Assembly: GCA_002794735.1 (NCBI GenBank)
Contig: NBAZ01000011.1
Coordinates: 62,001 to 126,000, forward strand
Length of the DNA: 64,000 nucleotides
Origin: Pyrrhoderma lamaoense
Lineage: Eukaryota > Basidiomycota > Agaricomycetes > Hymenochaetales > Hymenochaetaceae
Direction of reading: 5' to 3'
Shown: positions 10,277 through 22,674 of the stretch, one piece after another
How positions within the stretch are numbered: the first letter of the stretch is position 1
Layout of the letters: each line of letters opens with the position of its first letter
Translations under genes and position numbers: made by a program
Notes under the pieces: model-generated
Databases searched by the model: none
The model's input: the letters and a program-made list of their open reading frames with translations, nothing else
Told to the model about the DNA's origin: nothing

Positions 10277-12637
10277 TCACCTAGCCCGTCCTTTGACTTC
10301 TACTCCAGCATTCCAAGTACTGACATCCCAACCTTCGTTTCTAAGTGTTTTGACTACGACAGGACCTAAAATAGGAACTCCTCCGGCAGAGTGTAGTCCT
10401 CTACCCGTCACAATGCGTAATGGTCGCTTTACTGAGACCCATCCTTCGTCAAGGACCTCACGAATGATAGTGATTGCTTCAGCAGAAGTACAATGATGAA
10501 CATCAATTACGTCCGTGTTATGATCCGGCGTAGAATATCTGTTTAAGGGTGTCGTAAAGGATGGATTTATCAATAAAAGTGATATAATATGTAGCTCAAT
10601 AAAAATAACACAAACCTCTTTTCTTCAACTAGTTCCCTGACAGCATCCATCTGCAGTGCTCGAGCTTGAGTAGCATGCTTCTGAGCTTCCATAGCATAAT
10701 ACATCGCCACCTCCCCACCACGTCCCCTTGCCCCACCTCTCCCACTCAACCCATTCCCGCCTCTCCAGTGTCGAGATGCAGTGCGTAAAGCATCAGCCTG
10801 CCGTTCCCTACAAGCATCAATACGTGCTTTGTAGTCCCTTCCCAACACTGCTGCACTTCGATTTGTGACAGACATCGTTCGAAACGAGTTGACCGCGGGT
10901 ATAATCGACGACGATGACTGAGCGGTGGGTAAAGGAGATAGAGACGTATAGTTGGGCGATGTAGGTGAAGAAAGTGCCTCTTGCCTCTTTATCTTGGCTT
11001 TTACTTTCCTCGGGACGTTTAGTGGGTCATAGGCTGGGATATGAGCAGCTAGAGGGTTTATGGCAGGGGCCTTAGGTCGAGCAGCTCGAACTTCTTGCCA
11101 AACATTTTCCGTTCCTCCATTACTTAGAGGTCCAAGATACATCTGAGTCTGCTTTTTCTCGCTCGGAGATGGTGGAGGACGAGTACGTGGGACGGTGGAT
11201 GGAGGGTTGACTGGAGACGTCGAAGATGAAGCTGGTACACTCGAGTTTCGAGAGGAAGGACTAAGCAGGGGAGAACCAGGAGAATTAGTATGGTACAGTC
11301 CCATTTCTTTTCCTTGCATCCCGTCACGATCCATCTCAAAGAGTAGTCGCACAATTTCTAGTACCGTTTCAGGAGAGACAGTCTCACCTGAATGGGAATG
11401 AAGCGCGGATATTGTCGCCAATCCTAAATGCACATCTTTACAAAGTTGGTAGCGTTGATTATCAGATAAGGTATCATATTCAAAGTCCGGACCGGCTTGT
11501 ACAATCTCAAGAAGATTAATGAAAAGCTCAGGATTTGCGTCATCTAATTCAATTGGATCCAATTCAGCTTGCTTCGAACGAGAATGTTGAGATTGAGTGG
11601 AAATGGTATACAACGCGGAGCGAAGAGCACTAGCAGGTGTATCGTATTCCGGATTATGGAAGTTGCTTTGAAATAATGCTATTGCATCCGACTTTGATGA
11701 AGTATCGTGTACTCCAGGTGGGAACAAAAGATCAGATAGATATGTGGAAACTGAGAATATTTGGTTCCATGGATCACCGGCAACGTGACTTGAGGCTGGC
11801 CTAGTACGTTGTTTATGGTGCTGCTGTCGGACATCGCTCAAAGCCAAAGTCTTTCCTTTAAATTTAGCCTTCTTCTTATTTGGAGAAACGGAAGGTCGAG
11901 TTGTATGACTAAGATTCCGTTGGTTGATGCTACTGGCCCTTGCTTGTCTGTCGGTTTCTGGGTCGGTGGGGTTCTTCACATTTGGTTTGCGTGCCACAAC
12001 ATTGGACCATTCTTCTTCATCAATACCAACATCTAATTCGATATCACGTTCCTTCAATTCACGAATATAATCTTCAGCGAGTACTCCCTCAACAATACGT
12101 TCCATATCCAACTCGCCATTAGGTCTGATGTTAGACTTAGAAGAGACTTGCGTTTTGAGGTAGTCGTACGACAAATGCGGGAACGATGCGCGTAGAAAAT
12201 TGATGGCGCTTGCGATTTGAGTGTTTTGGGACGATGAACTAGAACCAGATGAGATAGATGACCCAGAAGTGCTTGCTTGTGCGCCATCGAAAACGCTGTC
12301 AGATTCCTCAGTGAAAGCCGAGACAGAAGTAACCTCTACATTATTGTTGGGAGAGTCTACATGGTTATTATTAGCAGAAAAATGGGCGTCTTTGTCCTCT
12401 TCTACGACGGCTTCTGCAGCTAGTACGGTAAGGAGTTCTTTTATTCGATTTAATTCCTTGAATGTGAGTGTCTCGTCGTCAGATCGATCTGCAAGAAATG
12501 CAGCGATGAGAGATGTGTCTAGTGGTGGACAGAATTCTTTCTATGTAATCGTGAATCGAGATTTAATGATTGGCATCATTCACATATAGATGAATCACCT
12601 CTAGATCATCTTGTATTGAGGATATATAGTCTTTCAT
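10277..12637 (-). CDS. Cue2-like protein: CUE-like, DUF1771 and Smr nuclease domains
   Basis: Three exons give 741 aa in frame: 12637-12599, 12540-10616, 10538-10277. The start MKDYISSIQ leads into EFCPPLDTSLIAAFLAD, an opening I associate with fungal Smr proteins. A CUE-like helical stretch (ASAINFLRASFPHLSYDYLK) follows at about 105-125, then a long Ser/Pro-rich linker. A DUF1771 domain (about 560-650; RDYKARIDACRERQADALR and AMEAQKHATQARALQMDAV) leads into a C-terminal Smr domain. The Smr domain has the D-x-H motif (IDVHH) and the TGRGLHSAGG loop. In yeast Cue2, Smr domains of this type cut mRNA at stalled ribosomes (no-go decay), so the inferred role is cytoplasmic mRNA surveillance. All splice phases agree and no frame break is seen. 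It is head-to-head with the DUF2015 gene. Orthology to Cue2 itself rather than another Smr protein is inferred. Confidence 0.85.
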
Positions 12638-12842
12638 TATGTTGTGGGGAAAACGTCGGTGAGAATGAGTTTAAGGTTTGAGAACATGGATATTATTTGT
12701 CGTCGCTGCTTACACGCGCAGTCGCGGCATGACTCTCGGATAGCCCGGGGGTGAGTCGGTGCTGTGCCTACTTATCCGACACGCCACTACTAACACCTTC
12801 GCTTTCATCATCAACTACTTTGCTCGTTGCGCAAATAGCACA
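12638..12842. promoter_or_regulatory. Shared divergent promoter region
   Basis: About 205 bases separate the start codons of the Cue2-like gene (-) and the DUF2015 gene (+). It is more GC-rich in the middle (12700-12790), with no clear TATA box on either side. Divergent sharing of control elements is likely from the spacing alone. Confidence 0.4.
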
Positions 12843-13542
12843 ATGCTCTACTTACTCTCTTTCATTGCGTTCTTATCACTCATAATCCTTCGTAAGTAGC
12901 TTACTTTGTTCTTCATAATACATATGTATTAGTGCCCTTGTAATCAGTTGTCATGGACCCAAGCATCTTGGATGCAAGGCACAACCCCTTCCGATGTCTC
13001 TTCTAAAAGAAAAGAAAAACTGAAGCAACTTGGTTCTACAGTATCTGTATATTACAGACAGAATATCATCCCTCACCTTCCTACTCGTATTCGTGCAATG
13101 CTCCCACCGTCTTCGTACGCTCACTTGCATTATGCTCCATTAAATACATTCTCGGATCAGGCTGCACACGGGATGAATAGCTCTTCGTTCGATATCGAGG
13201 CTAACATTCGTGACGGAGATGAACGTACAGGACTTGATGAACGTGGCGCTAGAGAAGTGCTCGATATCATGAGGACTGAGAGGGTTACGTGAGTTACTCA
13301 ACTTGCCTTACTGCGTATTAACATCATCGTAATTAATGGATTGAAATGCATATCATTATACATTTTTACGACACAGGTTTGATCAGGCAAGATTAATAAG
13401 ACAAAACAGAATTCTTGCAGAAAATGGCATTGATCCGTCAGGTAAGCCTATACTATCATATACCCGCAATGATGAAAGTACTTAACACGTATCCTTGATA
13501 ATAGGCCTTCCCTTGGACTCCAAGGCTGTGACCCGTCTTTAA
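12843..13542 (+). CDS. DUF2015 family protein
   Basis: The last two introns are clear and in phase: exon 12948-13291, then an exon from about 13379, then 13503-13542. The C-terminal signature reads FDQARLIRQNRILAENGIDP then SGLPLDSKAVTRL-stop. This matches the fungal DUF2015 family, small proteins of unknown function with this conserved tail. Upstream, 12843-12891 encodes a hydrophobic segment (MLYLLSFIAFLSLIIL) followed by a good GTAAGT donor, which would make an N-terminal membrane anchor. However, its phase does not match the acceptor at 12947, so the first exon is unproven. An alternative start is ATG within 12948-12975. Length about 140-160 aa. Confidence 0.7.
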
Positions 13543-14388
13543 ACAAGCTGAACAAGAATACAAATGATGTTTTTCACTTTCAACAACTTTTTATGGGCAA
13601 CCATCTACTGGAATATATTGAATTTTCTCTGCGCTACTCGTTGTACTTGTTTTCCTGTTTCCGATTCTTTCCACACTCGCTTCTCTGTTATGCATTGTTG
13701 TCCTCATCACTTTTAATTCATTCTCATAATCTCCTTTTTTTTTCTACCTTATTTTTCATCTACAATCTAGCAGCTCATGTACATGTACGGATGGACTTCT
13801 TGACTGTATATCCTTGTACCTTTTTTAATTATCTTTACTTGGAACTGGTGGGTATATCGCTAGTAGGAGGATAGCCCGGATGATTCAATCATCCAGAGTG
13901 TATACCGGTTTCTGTACTGCTCTCTTATTTGTCATGTAACTTCTGGAATGATATGACCTTTCCTCAGAAATAATCTTACAAGCGCGCATTTATCTGAGAA
14001 ACCGGGTGATCAAAGATCCAAAGAAAGTTGGTACAACGTATAAGGATGCAAGCACAAGCAAGCACTTGTTGCTTACCATATCGGACGAGGTAGTTTTGAG
14101 ATAACCGGGTGAAGGCAAACGCGATCTTTGCTCCCTTCTTCCATCCAAACTCTTCCTCCAACACGCATTAGAGATCACATCTTACTGACGCTGAGTTCAA
14201 TGTCCATAACGGCTTCTCTGACAAATCAGATTCCTTAGACCACAGACGCTCTTCATTTTGAGCAGAACTCATAATATATAACTACTTATTTCTACTTCTC
14301 AATCATTTTACTTAATTCAATTCCAACTCTTCAACTCTTCCAACCTGCAACGCCGCGATCTCGTTGCCAGCCAGCCAGATACTGAGAG
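13543..14388. other. Intergenic, no gene recognised
   Basis: About 850 bases between the DUF2015 stop and the SIR2 start. Only short open frames occur (for example 13976-14178, minus), without recognisable motifs or splice support. The stretch at 14330-14388 is CT/CA-rich, as expected for a fungal 5' UTR. Confidence 0.6.
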
Positions 14389-17300
14389 ATGGCTTCGCTC
14401 AACAACAGAGAGAGAACTTCGCTCTCAAGAGACAGTGAGTTATAGTTATCATTTTTCCTAGAAAAAAATACAAGGACACGCTTTCTCTTGCTTGTACTTC
14501 AGAAATATTATTGGGGTGTGAATTACTCGGCTGTTCATTTTCCTTCTATATTCATCCAACTACTACACACCTATATAAAATTATAACCTACACATAGTTA
14601 TGACAACCTATATTCGTTCCACTAACCTGCTCTTCAGAAAAACCTTACTCAGAATCTCAAGATGATAAACGCATATGGCATAACCATGACTCCTATATGC
14701 GTTCTCAATACTCAACCGAAATAAACGCTTCCGGTGCTTCTGACGGAGATAAAACATCATTAGTTACGCCCAGAGCACAATTCAACATCCCGGGGGCTAC
14801 CTCTTCCATTGTTTCTACTGTTTCTGAGGGAAGGCCAAGGTCCAACAAGCCAACTATTGAATTACTACTGTCTGGACCAAATCCGTCATCGTCTATGTCA
14901 AAAAATGGTAATTTCCCCCAGTTTTTCGGTTCCAGTCTTGGCTCAAGCGCGAGCTCGAGTGCAAGTGCTAGTACAAGCGCGGCAGCTACACCAGCTTCAT
15001 TCATCCAATCGGCTTCTCCCGCCACACCCCCGACTTCGCATTCTCCTAGTCCTGACACTTTGAACACATCGGATGTCAAGTCGAAAGATGAAGGGAAGGG
15101 AAAGAGCCTGGGAATGGAAAAAGGAAAGTCAGTTGCCAGGGTGCCCGAGATCATAGACCTTTGTGAAACGGATTCAGACAGCGGGGATCGAGGTATATTA
15201 CCTCCGAAGAACATGCATTTGCACCCCGAACTATTCTACGAGCATTTTCGACATCTTAATGATATTAGCGAGATGATGAAATCGATTTACGAATTTGAGA
15301 GAAAACCCAGGTTGCAACACAGCCGGACTATGAGGATAATGATGTTGAATAAGTTTACCAATCCAGGTTTCAGAGAGTTTCTCAAGGAAGAGCTTGAGAG
15401 GAAGGGATCAATGCAAAGTCTGCTTAACGAGGATCTACCAACTACTCGAGTACAGGAACACAAGGATAAATCCAAACTAGTAAGTCGTCCATCGTCCTAT
15501 TTTGAATGCACAGAAGATGAATCCGCGGTGATACAGAGTCGTGACGCAGCTTCTGCATCGAAGTTGACGTCTAACGTGACGACTACTCCTTCCTCGCATA
15601 ATACTAGTCCTTTCACTACTCAGTCGATGCTGGTTACGGGTACAGGAGCAAATCATGTTAAACCCATTCTAAAAAGGGATTCTTCACCCACGTCACCCGA
15701 CAACTCACTATTAAGCCGAGTACTGAGCCCTTGAGTCGTAAACGTCCTCACTCAAGTTTAGACCAAGGCGTACCTGAACCCAGTTTTACGGAGAGCGCTT
15801 CTAGCGTTGGAAAAAGTGAAATAAAGACGAGGAGGCATCTAAGATCTTCAAATGGCAATCAATCCGAGATTACGCCTCCTACTCAGCAGAATGATCTCAA
15901 CAATAACAACAAAATTATTAAAACAGAGCGTCACAGAGTTAATATCTTCAAATCTGGAAATAGAAACAGGAGACGTCCTGTAAAGGGTGGATCACTCAAA
16001 CATTCTTCCCCTTTCACTAGCACCTCTATTGGAAAGTCTTCAGCATCTACACCCGAACCTGCATCCGCGACTGCTTCTGAAGGAGAGGATTATGATTTTC
16101 GTTCTGGCCCGTATCATGGTGATACATCTGAAATCGACTCTGATTGTACTGAAGCGCAACGCGATAGATACTTGATCGACTACGTACGATCCGAAAAGCC
16201 CCTTGAAGAGGAGGACTTTGATTTGACGGTTGATATGGATAGTGATGCTGAAGATGCATTAGGGGAGGATGAATGGGATGGTGAATATTGGGGCGTGGAT
16301 GTGGATTGGGATAACTATGAGTATAAGATGGGTTGGTGGGGGAGAAACTGGGATATGATTCATGCGATTCTGAAGAGTATGCTGGAAAATGCACGTTTTT
16401 TTTTCTACTTCTGTCCTAGAACATACCTATAATATGTCATGTCTTGGAACTTTATTGACTGTTGATCTTCTTCATTCTAGTGAAATCTTGCTGGCCAGAA
16501 GAAGCAGTAAAACATTACCTAGGCTATCTACATAGACACGGAATTGCGAAGTTCATGAAACGGCATCTCATCGATTTGGATATTCCAACACAGGATCTCC
16601 TACATTGCTTCGGGGTTCCAACTGTCAGTCTAACTTACAACTACAGACTCATATCGGTATAGAGTAAGAAAAAAAACTAACGAATGGGATTTTGTAGCCC
16701 AAAGACCGGCAGAAACTTGATGACCATGCTAACTTGCCTCTGCTCAAAGCGGCGATTGTTCGGCAGTATGTCTTTTTTTTATTCATTATTTTTTTTTGCC
16801 TCGATTCTTGCTTTGTGAGTCTTCAAGGGGATGCTAACTTTTGTTACCACTTGATCTAGTACACGGCACCGACATGCATGTTGTGTTTATCGCCGTAAAA
16901 CCAAGATGGGGATGCACAAAGTCATCAGGGCTATTCGGAAAGCAAAGTCAATAATGGTGCTCACGGGTGCTGGAATAAGTACGTCATCCTAATGAATCTC
17001 GATTGATATACAAAGTTACTAAATTTGTGTGATTAACGCGATGATAGGTACTTCATGTGGCATTCCAGACTTCCGATCCCGAAATGGATTGTATTCTCAA
17101 TTATCTAGGACCGGTTTGTATGCTTTAGATGATCCTCAGCAAATGTGAGTTTTGCAAATTTTGTTTTGTTTATGTCTATTACAAAGGATACTTTTTTGAC
17201 GCTGTGCATGCATTAGGTTCGATATGAATTACTTCCGAGAAGATCCCAATGGTAAGTAACGCTATATCGCTCGAAAGTTACTTTTTGGGCAATGACATTG

Positions 17301-18982
17301 CTAACTTACTATCATTAAAGTATTTTAGTAAGTTCTTGTATCGTGTCTCAATTCAGTGGCATTTTAATGGATTGCATCCAAGTTCATTTGCACAGTACGT
17401 TCCATACCGATCTTAAGTGGGACACTCTTATTAACATTCAATTCCATCCTTCCCGGAATAGTAAAATATACCGTCGAACTTTGAACCTTCGCCTTGTCAT
17501 CGTTTCATCAAGGCCTTAGAGGACCGGGGTAAAGTAAGCTTGATTTCTTCATAGTCCTAATATAATGCCTAAGTGAAATCTGGTATGCCGTTTCATGTCC
17601 ATTTTTAGCTATGCATAGTGAGTAATCAACTTCCGGTCGAGCGCATTACTATAACATCTTACTCAACTGGACTTTTCCCTAAAAAAAGAACTTTACCCAA
17701 AACATTGATACACTTGAGAACAAGGCTGGGATCAAGAAAGTTTTCCAATGCCATGGTTCATTTGCGACTGCTTCGTGTATTAATTGCCGGACACAGGTTC
17801 CCGGGAGGTGATTAAAGATGAATTGATGGCAAGGAAGGTTCCTTTGTGTAAATTTTGTAATACGGAAGCACAGTTAAGGCCGAAGAAGAAAGCGCGAAGG
17901 AAGAAGAAGAAGAAGCCGAGGAATGATGGATGGGAAAGTAACAGCGATGAAGAGAAAGAGAGTGGTCCGTTACCAAAGGGTATCATGAAGGTGCGTTTAT
18001 GTAATCCTTTTATTATTATTATCATAATCATCAAAGCAAATCCTAATACAACTTCTTTTTTCTTGTTATATAGCCAGATATCACATTCTTCGGAGAGAAG
18101 CTGTCCTCAGAGTTTGATAAGCAGTTTTTCAAGCACGTTGGCGAGATATCGGTGTTGTTGGTCATCGGCACTTCGTTGAAAGTGAGGCCTGTGTCGGAGA
18201 TTATATGTGAGTTTTTGCGATCGGATTTGAATCGTTCTTTTCTTAACTGATTTATCAACGATCTTTAAATACTGTTGTATGTGTATGATGACTAGCTCAT
18301 GTGACCTCAGCTACGAAGATCATCGTTATCAATAAGCAGCCTATTGAACACATTAAAGCCGATGTATGTCTTATATCTTATCTATATCCTTCCGGTTTCT
18401 ATGGAGAGACGACCTAATATACTCATTCATTCATTCGTTCTTATCTCTCCTGGGAATACATAGTATCAGATATTAGGCGATGCGGATAAGATTGTGGAAT
18501 ATCTCGCTGAACACTTGGGCTATGACCTGACCAATAAAGAGGATCCGGGACGCTGTTTATCATCTAAACAACCTGTGACTAATACTCCAAGAAAACGGAA
18601 GGGAAAGAGGTTAAGCGGCGGGTATATGATAGGAGTAAGTTATTCTTTCAATCGATTCAATACTTGATGCGTGAATTCATCTGATTGATAATAATTTGGG
18701 ATTGGTCTAAAATAATTCATCTCTGATGATTTCTTTTTGTTTCTATCTTTCATCCAAAAAACGAAACAAACAAATAGTGGGATAGTCGCATTTGAAGGCG
18801 CCGAGATGGGGGATTATAACTATGATACTGATAAATGGAAGTTTGATGGGTACTACGCGGATAGTGTGTTTGACGAGTACACAGATGATGAGGATAGTGA
18901 TAGTGGGGATGACCATTATTATGTGGTGAGGGAGTATTTGAAGTGTTCAAGTGTTCAGAGTGACGACGAAGAGACGGTATGA
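14389..18982 (+). CDS. SIR2: SIR2-type NAD-dependent protein deacetylase (Sir2/Hst1/SIRT1 class)
   Basis: Class I sirtuin, a nuclear NAD-dependent deacetylase expected to act on histones and silencing. Exon 1 is 14389-14434 and exon 2 starts at 14638 (phases agree). The N-terminal ~600 residues are Ser/Pro-rich, with a SUMO-interaction-like [11 protein letters not shown] and acidic stretches. The core follows in several short exons: [66 protein letters not shown] with the catalytic His, two zinc Cys pairs (CINC, CKFC), KPDITFFGE and [12 protein letters not shown] 9-base exon (17609-17617) restores the LLRNYTQN-type motif. Between CKFC and KPD lies a Lys-rich and acidic insert of about 45 residues. 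The frame breaks at 15728-15730, 17471-17472 and 17800-17805, each fixed by one base in a homopolymer. The C-terminus is uncertain: one splice choice stops at 18795, another continues into an acidic tail ending at 18982. Confidence 0.85.
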
Positions 18983-20501
18983 GAAAAGCTTAGAAGACAT
19001 CCAACGGACGTAGTTTGGAGTAAGATTCACTTGGCCATCATCTCCTTTTTCCCATCTTTTCTTTTCTTTTCTATATATACTAGTACATTGTAATCATTCA
19101 GAGAGTATCCTAATTTTGTCTTTTGATATTTTTTGTTTTCTTGTAATCTGTAAATATATAATATATAGATAATTATATAAACTTTATTTGATACCCTTTT
19201 TATGTTTTTCATCTACTATGTATAAAGTGAAGTTGTAAATCTTCTTTGGAATCTTTACTTACTTGAGTATCAAACATGAATATAAGAAATAGAGAATCAA
19301 ATGCCGACTTCGCACTTTTTTCATTTAGTGATTCGTGATTATGATAACGTTTTTCTTATGATCTAATTTACCGAAGGTAAAGGGATAAGAGGTAAGGTAA
19401 AGTAAGCTTCAAAGTTTTAGACTTTTTGGATTAAAAAAAAAGAAGGCTTATCCCGAGTCCTAGTTTCACTTAACCCGAAGAGGGCTGCAAAGAAGGAAGA
19501 AGAAGAAAGTAAGGAGGGTAAAAAGGGGGTAGAAGGGGCGTCTGTGTTGAACTCGGAAAGCGCCTGCCTGTACCATACCATACTTCATATTTCAAACTAC
19601 GGATGTTACACATACATTAATACATACATAGCACCCCGCGTACGTGTCTCGTACGTTCCGCGCAACCCGAAGAAAACTTTTTTTCTTCTATCTTAACTCC
19701 TGTTAACGAGATGCCACAATTCCGCAACCTCCCTTTGGTTAATTGGAAGGTGCATATGTGAATCCGGAGAGGGTCAATCATGTGTCAACGGGGTCAACGC
19801 CAGCCACACAAAACTCGGACCCACGGACCCGGGGTGGAGGGGGTGGTGTTTGTGTGTAGCGTTGACCCTGAGGTGTGTGTGTGTGTGGATTCTCAGGTCA
19901 GGGCTCAGGCTGAAAGTCACGCGGGTAAGGGTTTGAGAGGTATTTCTTTCAATATTTTATTAAGAATAAGAAAATAATATAGTATTATTATTAGATCTAT
20001 GTATATTTTAGAAAAAGGGTGATTTCTAATGCACGACTAGTTAGCAAGCCATTTGTAATGTATTTGTGAGGGAGGATAGGTCGGAAATAGAAATGAGATG
20101 TTAAAAAAAGGAAATGATCTTGTTGGAATCATATGATAATAAAGGGAAAAATTGAAGTAAGCGAAGTGGGCGCATGTAGTACGACATTTTCACTACGAAC
20201 CCTCGGTCTTCCTTTTTTTACTACTCTCAAAGCAATAAAAACGGGTCCTTCTTCGGATCCTTCCCTTCCGTTATATCTCCTCTCTCTCTCTCTCCTGCCA
20301 CCTTCTACCCCTGCCTTCATCCGTTAACGCTATTCACGTCTTGTTCTGCATATTTTCTATCCCAGCCACTATACGCACATATATAAGGAGAGACTCAGAG
20401 AGACTCAGAGTCGCACCGTATCACTTCTCTGTCAAAAAAAGAAATAACGTCTTGACATTGACAAACCAAGCAAAAGCAAAAGCGAAAGTGACAAACAAGT
20501 T
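18983..20501. promoter_or_regulatory. Intergenic with promoter of the 20.5 kb gene
   Basis: About 1.5 kb without a recognisable gene. The left part (19020-19240) is very AT-rich and probably the SIR2 3' UTR. Near the right end a TATATAAG box lies at 20380-20387, followed by two exact copies of AGACTCAGAG (20391-20410). A CT tract lies at 20278-20296. These sit about 90-220 bases before ATG 20502. Confidence 0.5.
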
Positions 20502-22032
20502 ATGCCGTCTGTAGACAGTTACGATGCTAATGTCACGAGTATTGAGGTTCGTTTACTTCCTCTTGTGTTAGACTAATGCTCATCGTTCAGGTGGCTCTTG
20601 TGTAGTTTGACTGGCCGAAAGGCATCACACCTATAGAGCGCATCATGCTCGCTGCTTCTGGGGACTTGCAACGTTTACTCAGGTAAGGAGCCCTCATTCA
20701 TCTTCTTCGTCATTGTCATGTCCCACCCCTTTCTTGTATACGTGTGCGTTTGTCCTTAGCCTGCATTTGTCTTCTTTTCATTTTCTTTCCATATGGGCCT
20801 TCCGCGAGCGCCTTCCTTGATGCTTCTTTGATCCATATACGTGGAAAGAAGACTAGACAAGGCTCTCATACCCCACTTCCCTTTTGCATTCACCGAATAG
20901 AAATTTCCTCTGCTTACGGGACTGTCATTGATGGGTTTTCTATCATATTCTTTCTGTGAAACTCGTCAAATGCTGACTCTACTTCCTCTTGATTAACTCA
21001 TCATTCATTATGGATCTCGTATAACCTGATTCAAAAATAATAACACAGTGCTTTCTTCAATCGACCAATAACGATCACCCCATATACGCGAACACGACGT
21101 GTCATTCTCCAGAGAAGGCTCATCGTCGTTCTTCTATCAGCAAATCACCTTCTTCTTCCCCGATTTCCTACTCGCCGTCAAGTGCTACAACAACAACGAC
21201 TACTATCACAGCGGCTACTTTCTCCCCTTCTTCGTCTGCGCCAATAACACAAAAGCGCCAAGTGCATTTAGTATGTTCAGGCCGCACGGTCTGCGTCGCT
21301 ACGAGTAACGTGTGTATCACTTCTTCCGAGTGTGCGCGGCTATTCTTAGAAGAAGGGTATGCGATCGGACAGCTGTTTCGGAAGCTAGGAAGGTATCCGA
21401 GATTTGAATTGTTAGATGCTGGACTAGTGGATGACCAAGATACTGGGAACTGCGGTTTCCAAGGAACCGAGGTGAATGTGAATAGAGATGAGATATCTGA
21501 GGAAAAGGCGAGTTTGTTAAGAAAGAGGAGGTTAAAGAGGAAGATGTGGAGACGTTATACGCTTAGTATCGATGGGTTCGTTGCCGATATTGTGGAGGTA
21601 TTTCCTGATCGGGATATGTTCGTCCGTGGAGAAGAGTGGCTTGCTGAGCCTCAGTTCCTTACTGTTCCTTCGCTGTCAGTGACTATTCCGCAACCGGGGA
21701 ACTTTTCTGTCATGCCTACTCCTGGGATACAGTTGTCACCTACGGAGACGCTCGTGCCACCTGATGATATGTTCCCGGCTAGTGATGCCGAAAGTGATAG
21801 TTGTCGTGAGACTGTCGTTGTTAATGCGCCGAAGATACAAGAGAGGGGTGATTCATGGGCTGAATCGAGTGGGTTGTTGAGGTTCATGGCGGTGTTTATT
21901 GCGATCATGCTTTTGTTAAACATGCATAGAGATGGGAGGATATCATCCTCAGAGACTGGGATGCAAGCTGTATCTTCTTTACTGGGACGGGTTGCAAAGC
22001 TGCTTGATGTTTCTGGTTATAGAGAAGATTGA
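20502..22032 (+). CDS. Conserved fungal protein of unknown function with C-terminal membrane segment
   Basis: Three exons: 20502-20546, 20606-20682, 21049-22032 (phases agree). The second intron is 366 bases, long for this region. The protein opens MPSVDSYDANVTSIEFDWPK, then RIMLAASGDLQRLLSAFFNRPI, a Ser/Thr-rich linker, and a conserved middle: VHLVCSGRTVCVATSNVCIT, CARLFLEEGYAIGQLFRKLG and WRRYTLSIDGFVADIVEVFP. I recall basidiomycete hypothetical proteins with this layout; they may have a UTRA/chorismate-lyase-like fold, but I am not sure. Near the C-terminus, about 15 hydrophobic residues (FMAVFIAIMLLLNM) look like a tail anchor. The frame needs one extra C in the run at 21078-21081, between the NRPITITP motif and the linker. 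No function can be assigned. Confidence 0.7.
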
Positions 22033-22674
22033 GAATAACGGAGGAAAACACTTGACCAAAATCATTTGTACATCACTTGAGCTTGTTGTTTTCTTTCCTT
22101 TCTTTTTTGTGTTTACAAGCTGTTTTCATTACACCTCTCCTACACGTTCCCCAACACATTCACCCCCTGTATACCTTTTCCTCTCGCCCCACGCACGTAC
22201 ATAATTGATGGTTCATGAAAAGTTCTTTGATGATTCAACTCACGTTTTCTCTTTGTTCTTGGTTTTCAGATGGGTATACTCTTTTTACCTCCTTCTCTCT
22301 GTCTCTATCCCCACCTCATATCTATTGCATTTTCTAGTCACTAGCTCACGTTTCTTCAGGTCTCACATGTATTCGATTTTGTATAATAGTTTAGTTAGAT
22401 ATCCAGCCCAACACAGTTTTCTTGACATTAGAAATATTCTGGATATTACAAATTGACATTACGTAAAAGTGATTTGTGTTGGTATCACGGATGGGACACC
22501 AAACAAAGCAAAATAGAACGATAATCAGCAGGGTCACTGGAGTTCTACTTCCCACTACCCATCTCGTGTGGGTGTATGTATATGTCAAATTTCAAATGTT
22601 AATGTATAAATTACTATCGTCGCCGTCGTAATAGGTCTGTGTCGGCTTCAACAACAACAACAACAACAACAACA
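22033..22674. other. Intergenic, no gene recognised
   Basis: About 640 bases: CT-rich, then AT-rich 3' UTR-like DNA, ending in a CAA repeat (about 22650-22675) directly before the F-box gene start. Only short uninformative open frames. Confidence 0.5.

Noticed and set aside
18796..18982. Acidic tail as a separate small gene
   Set aside because: It directly follows a good acceptor (18776-18777) of the SIR2 gene and lacks its own start or promoter. I treat it as the possible SIR2 C-terminus.
20744..20959. 71-codon open frame inside the long intron as a gene
   Set aside because: It lies inside a well-supported intron, starts from a rare start codon, and shows no motif.
22639..22674. Upstream GTG start for the F-box gene
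   Set aside because: Non-ATG start in a CAA microsatellite; ATG 22675 lies in the same frame.
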